A DNA stretch of 64,000 bases from Sordaria brevicollis. Taxonomy: Eukaryota > Ascomycota > Sordariomycetes > Sordariales > Sordariaceae. The DNA lies in NCBI GenBank assembly GCA_033439795.1, contig JAUTDP010000012.1:620001-684000 (forward strand), written 5' to 3'. Numbering within the stretch: the first letter of the stretch is position 1; each line of letters begins with the position of its first letter. Positions 1 to 10,921 of this stretch are shown here, piece by piece. The translations under genes and the position numbers were made by a program. Below the pieces are notes generated by a model. It was not told the DNA's origin. It worked only from the letters and a program-made list of their open reading frames with translations, and made no database searches.

Positions 1-294
1 CTGCTGAGCATATGCTTCAAGCTGTGGGTCAACAGGCAAACCATCTTGTCCATGAGCTGGTTGTTGCAGAGCAACAGCTTCTTGTTCTCCTTGAGGCGCC
101 CGATGCCGGTTTATGCGAGCAGCTTGTTGTGACAGGAACGCATTCCATCCACCGCCAGCCGTGGTTTGAGGCGCCGGTGCATTGGCAGCTGTGCCTTGGG
201 GCGGCGGTGGTACATTGTCAGCCGGGGCTTGTGTATTCTGGAGTTCCTCGAGTTCTTTGTCTCCGAAGAGATCGTCCTCCTCCGGGGAGGCCAT
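1..294 (-). CDS. N-terminal part of an unrecognised protein (runs off the window)
   Basis: The minus strand reads from an ATG at 294 without a stop to the window edge, giving 98 codons that begin MASPEEDDLFGDKELEELQ and continue into a Pro/Ala/Gln-rich, probably disordered stretch (including WNAFLSQQAARINRHR). The rest of the gene lies outside the window. I recognise no domain. The acidic start and the low-complexity composition fit a nuclear or cytosolic regulatory protein, but that is only an impression. The gene is divergent from the CPS1-like gene starting at 2409, with about 2.1 kb between the two start codons. The ATG was chosen because it is the first Met and the upstream sequence is not codon-like. 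Confidence 0.6.
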   Translation of the reverse strand, partial: MASPEEDDLFGDKELEELQNTQAPADNVPPPPQGTAANAPAPQTTAGGGWNAFLSQQAARINRHRAPQGEQEAVALQQPAHGQDGLPVDPQLEAYAQQ

Positions 295-2408
295 GTTAAC
301 TGGATGTCAGCGAGGTACGAAATCGGAAAACGGATGGAAAATGATATGATGGCGAACAATTCAACAGAAAATTGAACAGGCAAGCATAAAGAGATATCTG
401 GGGTACGCGTGTCATTATATGGACATTGATGATAAGTCGGAATCACAGAACCATTGCTGGAGTCGAGGACAAAGAATGGGTATATTTTTGGGTCTATAGC
501 GAGGCCGATAACAATGGTCAAAGAGGGCCGACCTCGAGTCAACAATGACCCGGGACAATGGAAATGGTGACCATGCTGAAGACAATGGGAGGGTCCGGCA
601 TTGTAACATGCAACTCCCGATTGTCACTCACTCGAGGCAGGATAACAAGGCCGCGTTGCGAGGGTCGGTAACATGAGCATGTGGTCGTGATGATCTTGAG
701 AAGGATGTTAGCTATATGCCTTCTGAAACCCAAAGGTGGATGCGAGCGAGAGATGTGGTGTAAAATTGAACAGAACAAGATGGGAGGTGAAATCAGTGAG
801 CTAAGCAGTTTCTCAACACGAGTTTTTTCAGAACAGGTCTGTGAGTTTTGCGTATGCTTTCATCATATGAGGGGACGGCGACATTGACGCCAATGAGGTG
901 GGAAAGGTCGAGTAAAATAGAGCGTGACGTGGATATGTGACTTACCCATTGCCATGATGCCAGCATTTTGAAGAATAAAATATTGTGGCCGGCACACAAT
1001 GTCGACGGCGGCGGCGACGAGGCCGGCCGTGGTTGACTTTCTCACGGAGGAGAGAAGGACGGAGGGGAAAAGGAAGAGAAGAAGTTGTGAGTGGGAGAAA
1101 TTTGCAGGCTTTTTGTTCGTCGCAGTTTTTGTGGTGGGGAAATGTCGGCCGAACTCCGCTTTGGCATTTTGTGCCGTTTGCGCTTATCGGCCGGTCTTGG
1201 CAAACCGAAGGGTTCAGCCGGACTTGTCGTTTCCCGTCCATCAGTGAGTGAAAAGTGGGCACACATTGGATGATGGCGGGGACCCTACCCGACCCAACTT
1301 TTTAGGCGTTGACTATCACGGTCCCCTTGAAGATTATTGATGAACATGCACAAACCCTTTGAGTTGCATTTCAACTACATGAGACATCAAGCTACAAGAT
1401 ATACTATGTACTACCTCCCCATAGACGACTATAGGCAGCTAGGTCGAATTGAGCTAGGTACTTACAATGCCCTGTCCCGTCAGCCGGGCACCTAAACGTT
1501 ACACAGGGCACAGGGCAGTGATACTGTATGGGATGGGGCAGGACTGTCAGGGCCCCTACGTCACGAGGCACGAGGGAATTCAGGTACTCCAACATTGAAC
1601 TCGAGGTTCCCCAGACCACCTGCACACCAACCGCTCGACGGAATCAACCCAAATCCACACCTCACCGGGGTCCGGGCTGCTAGCTAACCGACGCCAAATC
1701 CACCCACTCTGAATTCCATCTTTCATCCAAAGTCTCCCAGGGGGCAATTGCCATCCTTACCTTTCAAAGATCAGTCCTCATCGCGCGTACTCGTACTTGG
1801 TCGCTGTTGGTACATAGTCCGCATATCGTGACATACCAAGTTATCGCGGCAACCACGGCACACACAACAACCCCGACCGCGCTTGTGTCTACAATACGAG
1901 GAAACTACCAAGACAAATCAACGAACACTGCTGCACCTCCCGAACTCCCGATCCGCTTCGACTGCCAAGACCGACTTGCCCTGGCTGCATCTGGCATTCT
2001 TCAATCTGATTCTCCCAACACCTGCAACCCCTCTCAGAGTCGGGTCTCGGAGAACAACGCGACAGCAGCATCCTCGACTCGGGTTACGACAACTTTGGAT
2101 ATTCCGGACCGACCACTATACTAGACCCTCATTGTCCTAGATTTAGACTTCTTCGCTGTCGAATCCTCGCTTTGGGTTCCCATCTCTCCGTATCGCCGAC
2201 ATCGTCCCTTCACCGGTCAATCGCAGTCACTCGCTCGCTCCCATACGATACCATCATTCGCGATATTAGACATATACCCGCCACTCGTTTTCCCGGCGCA
2301 GTCCATCACCCTCCGAGTCCCCGCGAGTACCAACATACCAGTGATATATCCCATACCTAGTACCGAGCGCGATCGCAAAGGACCCGTGAATTTACCCATT
2401 GGCCCAAC
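295..2408. other. Divergent intergenic region, no gene supported
   Basis: About 2.1 kb between two divergent start codons. It contains only short overlapping frames on both strands with no recognisable protein and no gene-like codon bias. C/T-rich stretches near 1700-2400 would fit the leader and promoter of the CPS1-like gene. No tRNA, repeat or transposon end was recognised. Confidence 0.6.
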
Positions 2409-5400
2409 ATGGCCACGGTTAACCCCGATTTGCAAGCAAAGCTGGACGAGCTACAAAGAGAGTTGGAGGTGTGTGCGACTGTATACAAACGGTATAAAGG
2501 AAAAAGGACGCTGACAAAGTTTGCGACTCGGTTGTAGGAGGGTGATATCACAGAAAAAGGGTGCGCGCTATACTTTCCGCTTCCTCTCCTCTTGGAATTT
2601 CAACCGCACTTCGATTGGTGATCGGTCTTCTACAAGTCGACTATCCGCTGACTTGACCTCCCTCTCTTCCTTCCAGATACCATAAGCGACGGGCACAGCT
2701 GCTTGCTCAGTATGGCGTTGCTCCTCCGGCAGATTCGCAGCCAACGGGGCCACCACCCGGAGGCCTTCGGCTTCATACCCCCGACAACAACACCTCCTAT
2801 GCCTCCAACGACCGCCAGCGAGTAATCTCGGGTGCCGCCCAGAGCAACGCTTCCCTCGATTTCCAGCCTTCTCGAGAATCGGTTGCCTTTTCCGAACATC
2901 GGGAATCCATGGCCTTCCCAGACCAACGGGAGTCTATGGCCTTTTCCGATCACCGGCAATCCATGGCTTTCTCCGAATACCGCCCTCAGTCCACCTACTC
3001 ATTTCAAGAGACTCATCCGGCCGCTCTACTCGCACCTGGCGGCCCCATGGCCGATCATCGCCCGGCTATTCGACAGCACGACTCGCTCTTCCTCTTTCCT
3101 GCTCCCAACGATGCCTCGACAAGGTCAGGAACCATGGTGTCAGGCGACTATGCCTTCAACCCCGAACAACAGACCGACTATGCCGAGGCGCCGCCACCGC
3201 AGCAGAATCCTTACGACGGAAGGACCAACACCTTACTCAACTCGCAGGCATACTTTTCCGACTTTGCCGGCCAACAAGCTCACGAACAGCAACTCCAGGG
3301 TGATTATGGTGGCCCTCACAGATACTCGTCCAGCGATGCCTTTTCGCCCACTGCTGCCGTTGCGCCCCCAATGCTCGCGCCAAACGACTTTCCACCTCCC
3401 GGTGCCATCCAGTTTCAAAAGGCCCTCGAGCCGCGCGAAGTCCCTTTTGCTATTTACGATCCACACGACCCCCGCAAGGAAATGTCCACCTTTGATAATA
3501 TTGCTGTGGTTCTCCGACACCGAGGTCGCAATCTTGCCAACCGGCGAGCGTATTGGGTTTTGGACGCCAAGGGCAAGGAAATCGCATCCATCACGTGGGA
3601 TAAACTTGCCTCGAGGGCTGAAAAGGTGGCACAGGTGATCCGTGATAAGAGCTCTCTCTACCGCGGTGACCGTGTTGCTCTCATTTACCGTGATACGGAA
3701 ATCATTGACTTTGCCATTGCCCTTCTGGGCTGCTTCATTGCTGGTGTTGTTGCCGTCCCCATCAACGAGCTCCAGGATTATCAAAAGTTGAACCTTATAC
3801 TGACCTCAACACAAGCGCATCTGGCCTTGACCACTGATAATAACCTCAAAGCCTTCCAGCGCGACATTACCACGCAAAAACTCCATTGGCCAAAGGGTGT
3901 CGAATGGTGGAAGACAAACGAGTTTGGCAGCTATAGCCAGAAGAAAAAGGACGAGTTGCCCCCTTTATCAGTTCCAGATTTGGCCTATATCGAATTCTCC
4001 CGAGCTCCAACAGGTGATCTCAGGGGTGTTGTTCTGAGCCACCGTACCATCATGCATCAGATGGCTTGCCTGAGCGCCATAGTTACGACAGTACCTGGCA
4101 ACAAGCCTGGCGACACTTTTAACACGACTTTGCGCGACACCAATGGCCATCTAGTGAGTCGTGGTACCACCAAGAGCGAAACTCTGCTTTCATATCTGGA
4201 TCCTCGCCAAGGCGTCGGCATGATTTGGGGTGTCTTGTTCGCTGTTTATGGTGGACACACCACCATTTGGCTCGAAAACAAGGCCGTCGAGGTGCCTGGT
4301 CTCTATGCCTACCTTATCACCAAGTACAGTCCCACGTTAATGATTGCCGATTATCCCGGTCTCAAGCGAGCGGCATATGACTACCAGGTCGACCCAATGG
4401 CGACACGAAACTACAAAAAGGGCGTCGAGCCCAACTTTTCGTCTGTCAAATTGTGTCTGATAGATACATTGATCGTTGATGGCGAGTTCAACGAGCTTCT
4501 TGCCGACCGCTGGTTCAAGCCATTGCGAAACCCCCGGGCACGAGAGGTTGTTGCCCCAATGCTATGCCTCCCGGAGCACGGAGGCATGATCATCAGCGTC
4601 CGGGACTGGGTGGGCGGCGAGGAGAATATGAAATGCCCGCTCAAGCTGGAAATAGGATCGGATACGGAGTCGGAAGGCGAAAAACCAAAAGACCCCGAGG
4701 AGGACAAACCTGCTACATCCAATGGCTACGGAAGTCTACTGGGTGGTACAACTGTCAACACATCGGCAGAACAACGCGCAAAGAACGAGCTGGCTGAAGT
4801 GTTGCTCGACAGGGAGGCATTGAAAACCAATGAGGTGGTGGTCGTGGCCATGGGCGCAGATGTCAGCAAGAAAGCCAGCAGCGAACCAGGAACGGTTCGT
4901 GTGGGCGCATTTGGTTACCCTATTCCCGACGCCTCCCTCGCCATCGTTGACCCAGAGACCGGCCTTCTTGCCTCGCCGCATACTGTGGGAGAGATTTGGG
5001 TGGATTCCCCATCTCTGTCCGGTGGCTTCTGGGCCCTGCCGAAGCACACTGAACAGATCTTCCACGCTAGACCCTTCACGTTCGAACCTGGCTCGACCCT
5101 TCCGACCCCGACTGAGCTGGAATATCTGCGTACCGGTCTCTTAGGTACCGTCATCGAAGGCAAGGTCTTCGTACTTGGCTTGTACGAGGATCGCATCCGG
5201 CAAAAGGTCGAATGGGTTGAGCACGGCACCGAGGTGGCTGAGTATCGTTATTTCTTTGTGCAGCACATTGTTGTTAGCATCATGAAGAACGTGCCCAAGA
5301 TCTTTGACTGCTCGGCGTTCGACGTGTTTGTCAATGAAGAACATTTACCTGTGGTGGTCCTCGAATCACAAGCTGCCTCTACAGCTCCGGCTACCAGTGG

Positions 5401-8400
5401 AGGTCCGCCTCGGCAATTGGATACCGCTCTCCTGGACTCTTTGGCTGAAAGGTGCATGGACGTGCTGATGCAAGAACACCATCTTCGTGTGTACTGTGTC
5501 ATGATCACTGCGCCCAATGCTCTGCCAAGAGTGATGAAGAATGGTCGCAAGGAGATCGGCAACATGCTCTGCCGGAGGGAATTTGACCAGGGCAACCTTC
5601 CTTGTGTTCACGTCAAGTTCGCTGTTGAGCATGCTGTGCTGAACTTGCCCATTGGTGTCGACCCAATCGGTGGCATCTGGTCTCCTGTTGCTTCCGAATC
5701 CCGCCAGCAGATTCTTGCCCCTGCTGATAAACAGTACTCAGGCATTGACCGGAGAGAGGTGGTTATTGACGATAGGACGTCAACCCCCTCAACAACTTCT
5801 CTAGCATCACGGATTTGATTCAATGGCGTGTGGCAAGGCAGCCCGAAGAGCTAGCTTACTGCACCATTGATGGCCGTGGCAAAGAAGGCAAGGGCATCAC
5901 CTGGAAGAAGTTTGACACAAAGGTCGCAGCTGTCGCTATGTACCTGAGGAACAAGGTCAAGATTCGGGCTGGTGATCATGTCGTTCTCATGTACACCCAC
6001 TCCGAAGAGTTTGTCTTTGCCGTCCATGCCTGCATTAACCTTGGTGCCATTATCATTCCTGTTGCCCCGATGGACCAGAACCGTCTCTCTGAGGATGTCC
6101 CTGCTTTCCTCCACTTGGTCGCAGACTATGGCGTTAAAGCTGTCTTGGTAAACCAGGATGTAGACCATCTGCTCAAAACGAAGCCAGTCGCGCAGCACAT
6201 CAAGCAGTCGGCTCAGTTCTTGAAGGTCCTGGTTCCGAACGTCTACAACACCAGCAAGCCGCCGAAGCAGAACAGTGGTCTACGTGATTTAGGCATCACG
6301 GTCGACCCTGCCTGGGTTCAGTCAGGCTACCCCGTCGTGATCTGGACATACTGGACACCTGATCAACGTCGTCTGGCAGTCCAGCTCAGCCACGATACCA
6401 TCCTCGGCATGTGCAAGGTACAAAAGGAGACATGCCAGATGTCCAGCTCTCGACCAGTCCTCGGTTGCGTGCGTAGTACCACTGGCCTGGGCTTCATACA
6501 CACTTGTCTGATGGGTATCTACATCGGCACTCCCACCTACATCCTCTCGCCTGTCGACTATGCCCAGAACCCGGTCTCGCTGTTCCTCATCCTCTCGCGG
6601 TACAAGATCAAAGACACCTACGCTACCCCGCAAATGCTTGACCACGCCATGAGCATGATTCCCGGAAAGGGCTTCACCTTGCATGAGCTCAAAAACATGA
6701 TGATCTCGTGCGAAGCCCGTCCTCGTGTTGACCTGTTCACTAGAGTCCGTCTCCACTTTGACGCTACGGGTCTGGACCGTACGGCTATCAACACTGTCTA
6801 CTCACACGTTCTAAATCCCATGATTGCGTCTCGGTCGTACATGTGTGTTGAGCCTATTGAGCTCCACCTGGACCCCAAGGCGCTGCGTCAGGGTTTGATC
6901 TACCCGACTGATCCGCTACGCGATCCCAAGGCTTTGGTGATCCAGGACAGCGGCATGGTGCCAGTGTCCACACAGATTGCCATCGTCAACCCCGAGAGCA
7001 GGATGTTGTGCAGTGATGGTGAATACGGTGAGATCTGGGTTGACTCGGAAGCTTGCGTCAAGTCGTTCTATGGCTCCAAGGACCAGTTTGACGTTGAAAG
7101 GTTCAACGGCCGAACCGTTGAAGACCCGAGCATTAGATATGTGAGAACTGGTGACCTGGGTTTCCTTCATAACGTCAGCAAGCCTATTGGGCCTGGTGGC
7201 GCGTTGGTGGACATGCAGGTGCTGTTCGTACTGGGAAGCATTGGTGAGACGTTTGAGATTAACGGATTGAGCCATTTCCCGATGGATATTGAGGCTTCGG
7301 TGGAGAGGTGTCATAGGGTTATTGTGCCTGGTGGATGGTAAGTTTACCCTTTGCAGTGAGAGAGAAGGTGTAGAATGCTAACAGATTTCAACAGCGCGGT
7401 CTTCCAAGCTGGTGGACTGGTGGTGGTTCTGGTCGAGGTGGCTCGCAAGGCTTACCTCGCCTCCATTGTCCCGGTCATTGTTAACGCTATCCTCAATGAG
7501 CACCAAATCATTGCCGACATCGTTGCCTTTGTTAACAAGGGCGACTTCCCGCGCTCACGTCTTGGCGAAAAGCAGCGTGGTAAGATTCTCGCTGGCTGGG
7601 TCAGTCGTAAGATGCGCACCATTGCCCAATTCGCCATCAAGGACATGGACAGCGCCACGGCCGCTGGCCTTCCTGGCACCTCTGCCAGCGAACAATCCAG
7701 CGGCGGTCACCACCCCGGTAGCATGTCGGACATCCCGGAGATTGCTCACCGGGCCAGCATGGCTAGCAGTCACCGTTCGGGCGGACAACACCAAGGTCAA
7801 GGGGCCGGATCAAGCAGCTTGCGCAACGTCGAGGCCGCGCCTCAGATCCTTGAGCAGAGAGAGGCCGAGCAACAAGCGCAAGTACTCGAGGGCCTGGCGA
7901 GCCTTAGCGTTCAAAGCCAGCAGCAGTTCCACAATCAACAACAGCAGCAAATGCCAGTGGAGTTGCCCGCCGGCAACGATGGCAGACGAGCATCGCTTGC
8001 CTACTCCAACCGCAGCGGCCAGTACGGCGGCTACCAAGGATACGGCGATGCCGATCAGACACCTACCCGTCAAAGAGTCAGCTCCATGTACTACCAGCAA
8101 CAACAAGCGCCTGCGCATGGGTACGAGTTGCCGGATTTCGATCGCTTCGGCGACAGCGAGCCAAGTGAGCTCCCAACTCCTATTTACGATCAGGGGTATG
8201 GCCAACAACCTGGCTATGGCAACCAGCCGCAGCAGTATAACAACCAGGGGTACCAAGGATATCCCCCTCAGGCTCAACAGCAACCACAATACCAACAACA
8301 AGTTCCACCTCAACAGCAGCAACAATATCAACAGGCACCACAACAGCAACAATACCAACCCCTCCAACCACCGACCACAGCCAGCGGAGCACCCCAGATT

Positions 8401-8655
8401 CACCTCCCCGCCGTCGACGGCCGTGAACAGCTAACCGATTGGGACTTCCAATTTTCTTCGGGGCACGATATCAACGATGGCGGGGTAGAAGGGAGACAAG
8501 GACAGAGGGGCGGGTTCAGGGTGGTTAATGCCGACCCGATTACTAGCGATGATGATGATGATGCTACGGGGAAAAGCGCAAGTGGGGATGAGAGTTGGAA
8601 GAGGGATGCGTATGCTAGTATGAATTTGGCTGGGACGCTGGGGGGTGGGAAGTAA
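2409..8655 (+). CDS. cps1: DIP2/CPS1-like protein with two AMP-binding domains; apparent one-base frameshift
   Basis: Start ATG 2409. Proposed exons are 2409-2468, 2538-2560, 2677-7337 and 7395-8655; introns have GTGTGT/TAG, GTGCGC/CAG and GTAAGT/CAG ends. The N-terminus (MATVNPDLQAKLDELQREL, then EGDITEKGYHKRR) is a DMAP1-binding domain, typical of Disco-interacting protein 2. Two divergent acyl-AMP-synthetase (FAAL-like) domains follow, at about residues 285-1000 and 1075-1700. Their phosphate-binding motifs are degenerate (YIEFSRAPTGDLRGV and VIWTYWTPDQRR). The tail is glutamine-rich. Fungal orthologues include CPS1 of Cochliobolus and Mug62 of fission yeast; the exact substrate is unsettled. 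The reading frame changes at a run of five C at 5784-5788: upstream the frame stops at 5818, while the neighbouring frame supplies the expected start of the second domain (NNFSSITDLIQWR). With one more base the model would be about 2001 residues. This is either a sequence error or a real mutation. Confidence 0.9.
2873..2980 (+). repeat. Four 27-bp tandem repeats in the CPS1-like coding region
   Basis: Four in-frame copies of a nine-codon unit lie at 2873, 2900, 2927 and 2954: RESVAFSEH, RESMAFPDQ, RESMAFSDH and RQSMAFSEY. They sit between the DMAP1-binding domain and the first AMP-binding domain, in a linker that looks disordered. Copy number is likely to vary between strains. Confidence 0.8.
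5784..5788 (+). other. Homopolymer C run at the frameshift of the CPS1-like gene
   Basis: The frame carrying the DMAP1 domain and first AMP-binding domain (2677 onward) runs into TGA at 5816-5818. The frame carrying the second domain is open through this point and continues to the GTAAGT donor at 7338. A single extra base in the run CCCCC (5784-5788) joins them exactly, giving Thr-Pro-Leu-Asn-Asn-Phe. All other exon phases of the gene agree with this one-base difference. Confidence 0.7.
7918..8370 (+). repeat. CAG/CAA-rich low-complexity coding repeat (poly-Gln)
   Basis: The C-terminal part of the CPS1-like gene is made of mixed CAG/CAA codons with Tyr, Pro and Gly (for example QQQQQYQQAPQQQQYQ). 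Interrupted glutamine tracts encode a disordered tail. The stretch is a likely length-polymorphic site. Confidence 0.75.
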
Positions 8656-10921
8656 ATGAGGAGGTTTCTCAAGGTTCCCTGGCACGTGTCAAGGGGTCGA
8701 TCAAGAAGGCTGCTGCTTCAGTTTGGGGTTCCATCACCGGGGAGATGGTTGAAAGGAGAGATGTATAAGGAAGAGCTTGTGTGAAGGCATTCTGGTGTTT
8801 GGCGTATGATGTGTTGGATTTTAAAGCTCGTTTGGTATATGTACAAGATTCCCAATGTTTGGATATTGTGTGTTTGAAGGGGGGAAGGAATATGAAGAGC
8901 TTCTGATGTTGGATGCCTTCGTGATTTCCGCATCTGCTTTCAATCTCGGTCCGTCTCGGTTCTTTTTGCGACGGTACCTCTAGAGTACCTGCCCGTCGGA
9001 GCGAGTTCAGCTCGATGGCTTATCTCAATCGCACTAACATTCGATGCAGGCAGCTCCAGGCACGTCAGGTAGGAGATTTGGAAAGGAAGGCGCCAGCCGG
9101 CCCTGGAAGGAAATCGTTGTCCCCTCATTGAGGAAGCCACGATGAGCACGGCTGGAAGGAAGACGCTTTGGGTCAGACTGAAAGCTTGGTTGGGGACGAG
9201 AAACATGATATATGAGTTGTCGTCCTTCCAAAGTCAACTCTCGGTGATTTTCCTCTTTCCACGTGAACTCATTCTCTTCTGACTTTTGTCACCCTCTCTC
9301 CATCCATTCCGATCCCCAGTTTGGCCTTTCACGCACAACAACGGCGCAAGGTTCTTCATTATCTCCAGAGCGAAGGAACCAGCTGGGACCCCATCTCCTG
9401 TATCTCTCTCTGAGACTCAATCTCTATTCGGTAATCACATATCTCATCTGTTCATCATCGCAGGAAAATCTCGCATTCAATATGAGGTGAATCTCATACT
9501 CACCATCATGTCTCTCAGATGTGAGTTTGGCGAAAGATGGCGTTAGTGCTTTGCTTGGCACAAGGTACGTTACATGTCACTTATTCGAACGATATGTTTC
9601 TTTCGGTGAGAATCCAATGCCTTCTCTGCTCTAATTAACTCTCACACGATCCAGACAAACTGAACTATCACGCTTTATCCAGAGGAAGTCCCTTATCAAT
9701 CATTACCATCTCTCTACAGTCAGGCTGTGCAGCGGGACGGCTTTATCCCCAGAACACGCTCCGAGCGTAGGAAAGCGGCACAGCAATACAGCCGTGCATA
9801 CTACACCGTGCTTTCTCAGCCCAGCTATCGCTCGCACGTCGTCGGCGTCGATTGTTTGCACCCACGTGTTCACAAGCTCTTCGAGAAGGTGAGTCCAGAC
9901 CACGGACCCAAGAAATATTGAAATCGTGATCGCTCGAATCACCCAGCCCATGCCCAGACGGAACCGCCCCCACGATGGTACCCCGTGGTGGTGCCTGGTG
10001 TGTGCTAACCGCCCGCGATCTATCGTTCGGCTCGGCTGTTGGTTCGTTTGGTTTCCTTGGTTCCGTGTGGGCGCGTGCTGACTACGGACCGCAACGAAAA
10101 TGAGGGGAAATTCCCATGTTCCTGCCTCACTTGCCGAGGGCTTTGAGTGCGCAAGCCGCAACATTTTAGGACCTTCCCAGAGTGGGCGATCACTGTCAAA
10201 TAAATACAAATAGATGTATGCATGTGTCTGAGCTAACACTGCCCGTAGGTGTCGGTCCTGCATGCTGCGAACACCTATCTCAGCGATAGTTAGGTGGCTT
10301 GCTGGCTTCGGTTGGTCAGGTAGGGTGGTATTGGATGGATTTGGTGCGTGGTGATGGTGCCTGTGCCTTGCGCCTTTCTTTTTCCTTCCCCAGGAACTGG
10401 AAGGACGGGAGGGAGGGGAAATGGCTCCCCGTCTGTCTGTTGTCGTTTTTTGCGTGGTTGAATCCTTTCCCTTTCCCTCTCTTTGCTTTGTCCATTTTCG
10501 CGGAAAGTTTTCTTGTGTTTTGTTTGAAGTTGCCGTTTGTCTTTGAAATTGTTTACGCGCGTACGCGCGAAATCGTCGAAGCGCTCAAGGCCTTTGACAC
10601 TCTTCAGTTATTACACTCGGCGGGATAACCAACACCGACTGGAAGATGACTGAGTGTTAACACAAAGCAAAGCGATCTGGTCGACAAGCAGCGCCACCAA
10701 CAATGACTTTGCGACCAACAAAAGTTGGACTCCTGATGGAACGATATCTGATTCTCTACTCAAGGAGTAATAACTTGAAACGACAAGACTGTTTTTATTC
10801 CACAGGCTTGGAGAAGGCTGGCTGCGCAACTCTCGCTCGCTTCGGATCATTCTTTCTATCTCACTGCCACACAATGCCTTCATGACACTACATCACCATC
10901 TCAGCAGCAACACCGACCAAG
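8656..10921. other. Intergenic region between the CPS1-like and HET genes
   Basis: About 2.3 kb holding the 3' flank of the CPS1-like gene and the 5' flank of the HET-domain gene. Small frames on both strands lack domains, good codon bias or splice signals joining them. C/T-rich stretches near 9240-9330 and 10430-10530 look like leaders or promoter DNA. No tRNA, 5S rRNA or transposon end was recognised. Confidence 0.55.

Noticed and set aside
5759..5775. A 17-nt GT...AG segment that would also restore the frame of the CPS1-like gene
   Set aside because: Too short to be spliced as an intron, and its removal would delete conserved-looking residues (VVIDD). A missing C at 5784-5788 is simpler.
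9703..10263. 186-codon minus-strand frame
   Set aside because: No domain, poor codon bias, mixed composition; its C-terminal part overlaps an equally weak plus-strand frame.
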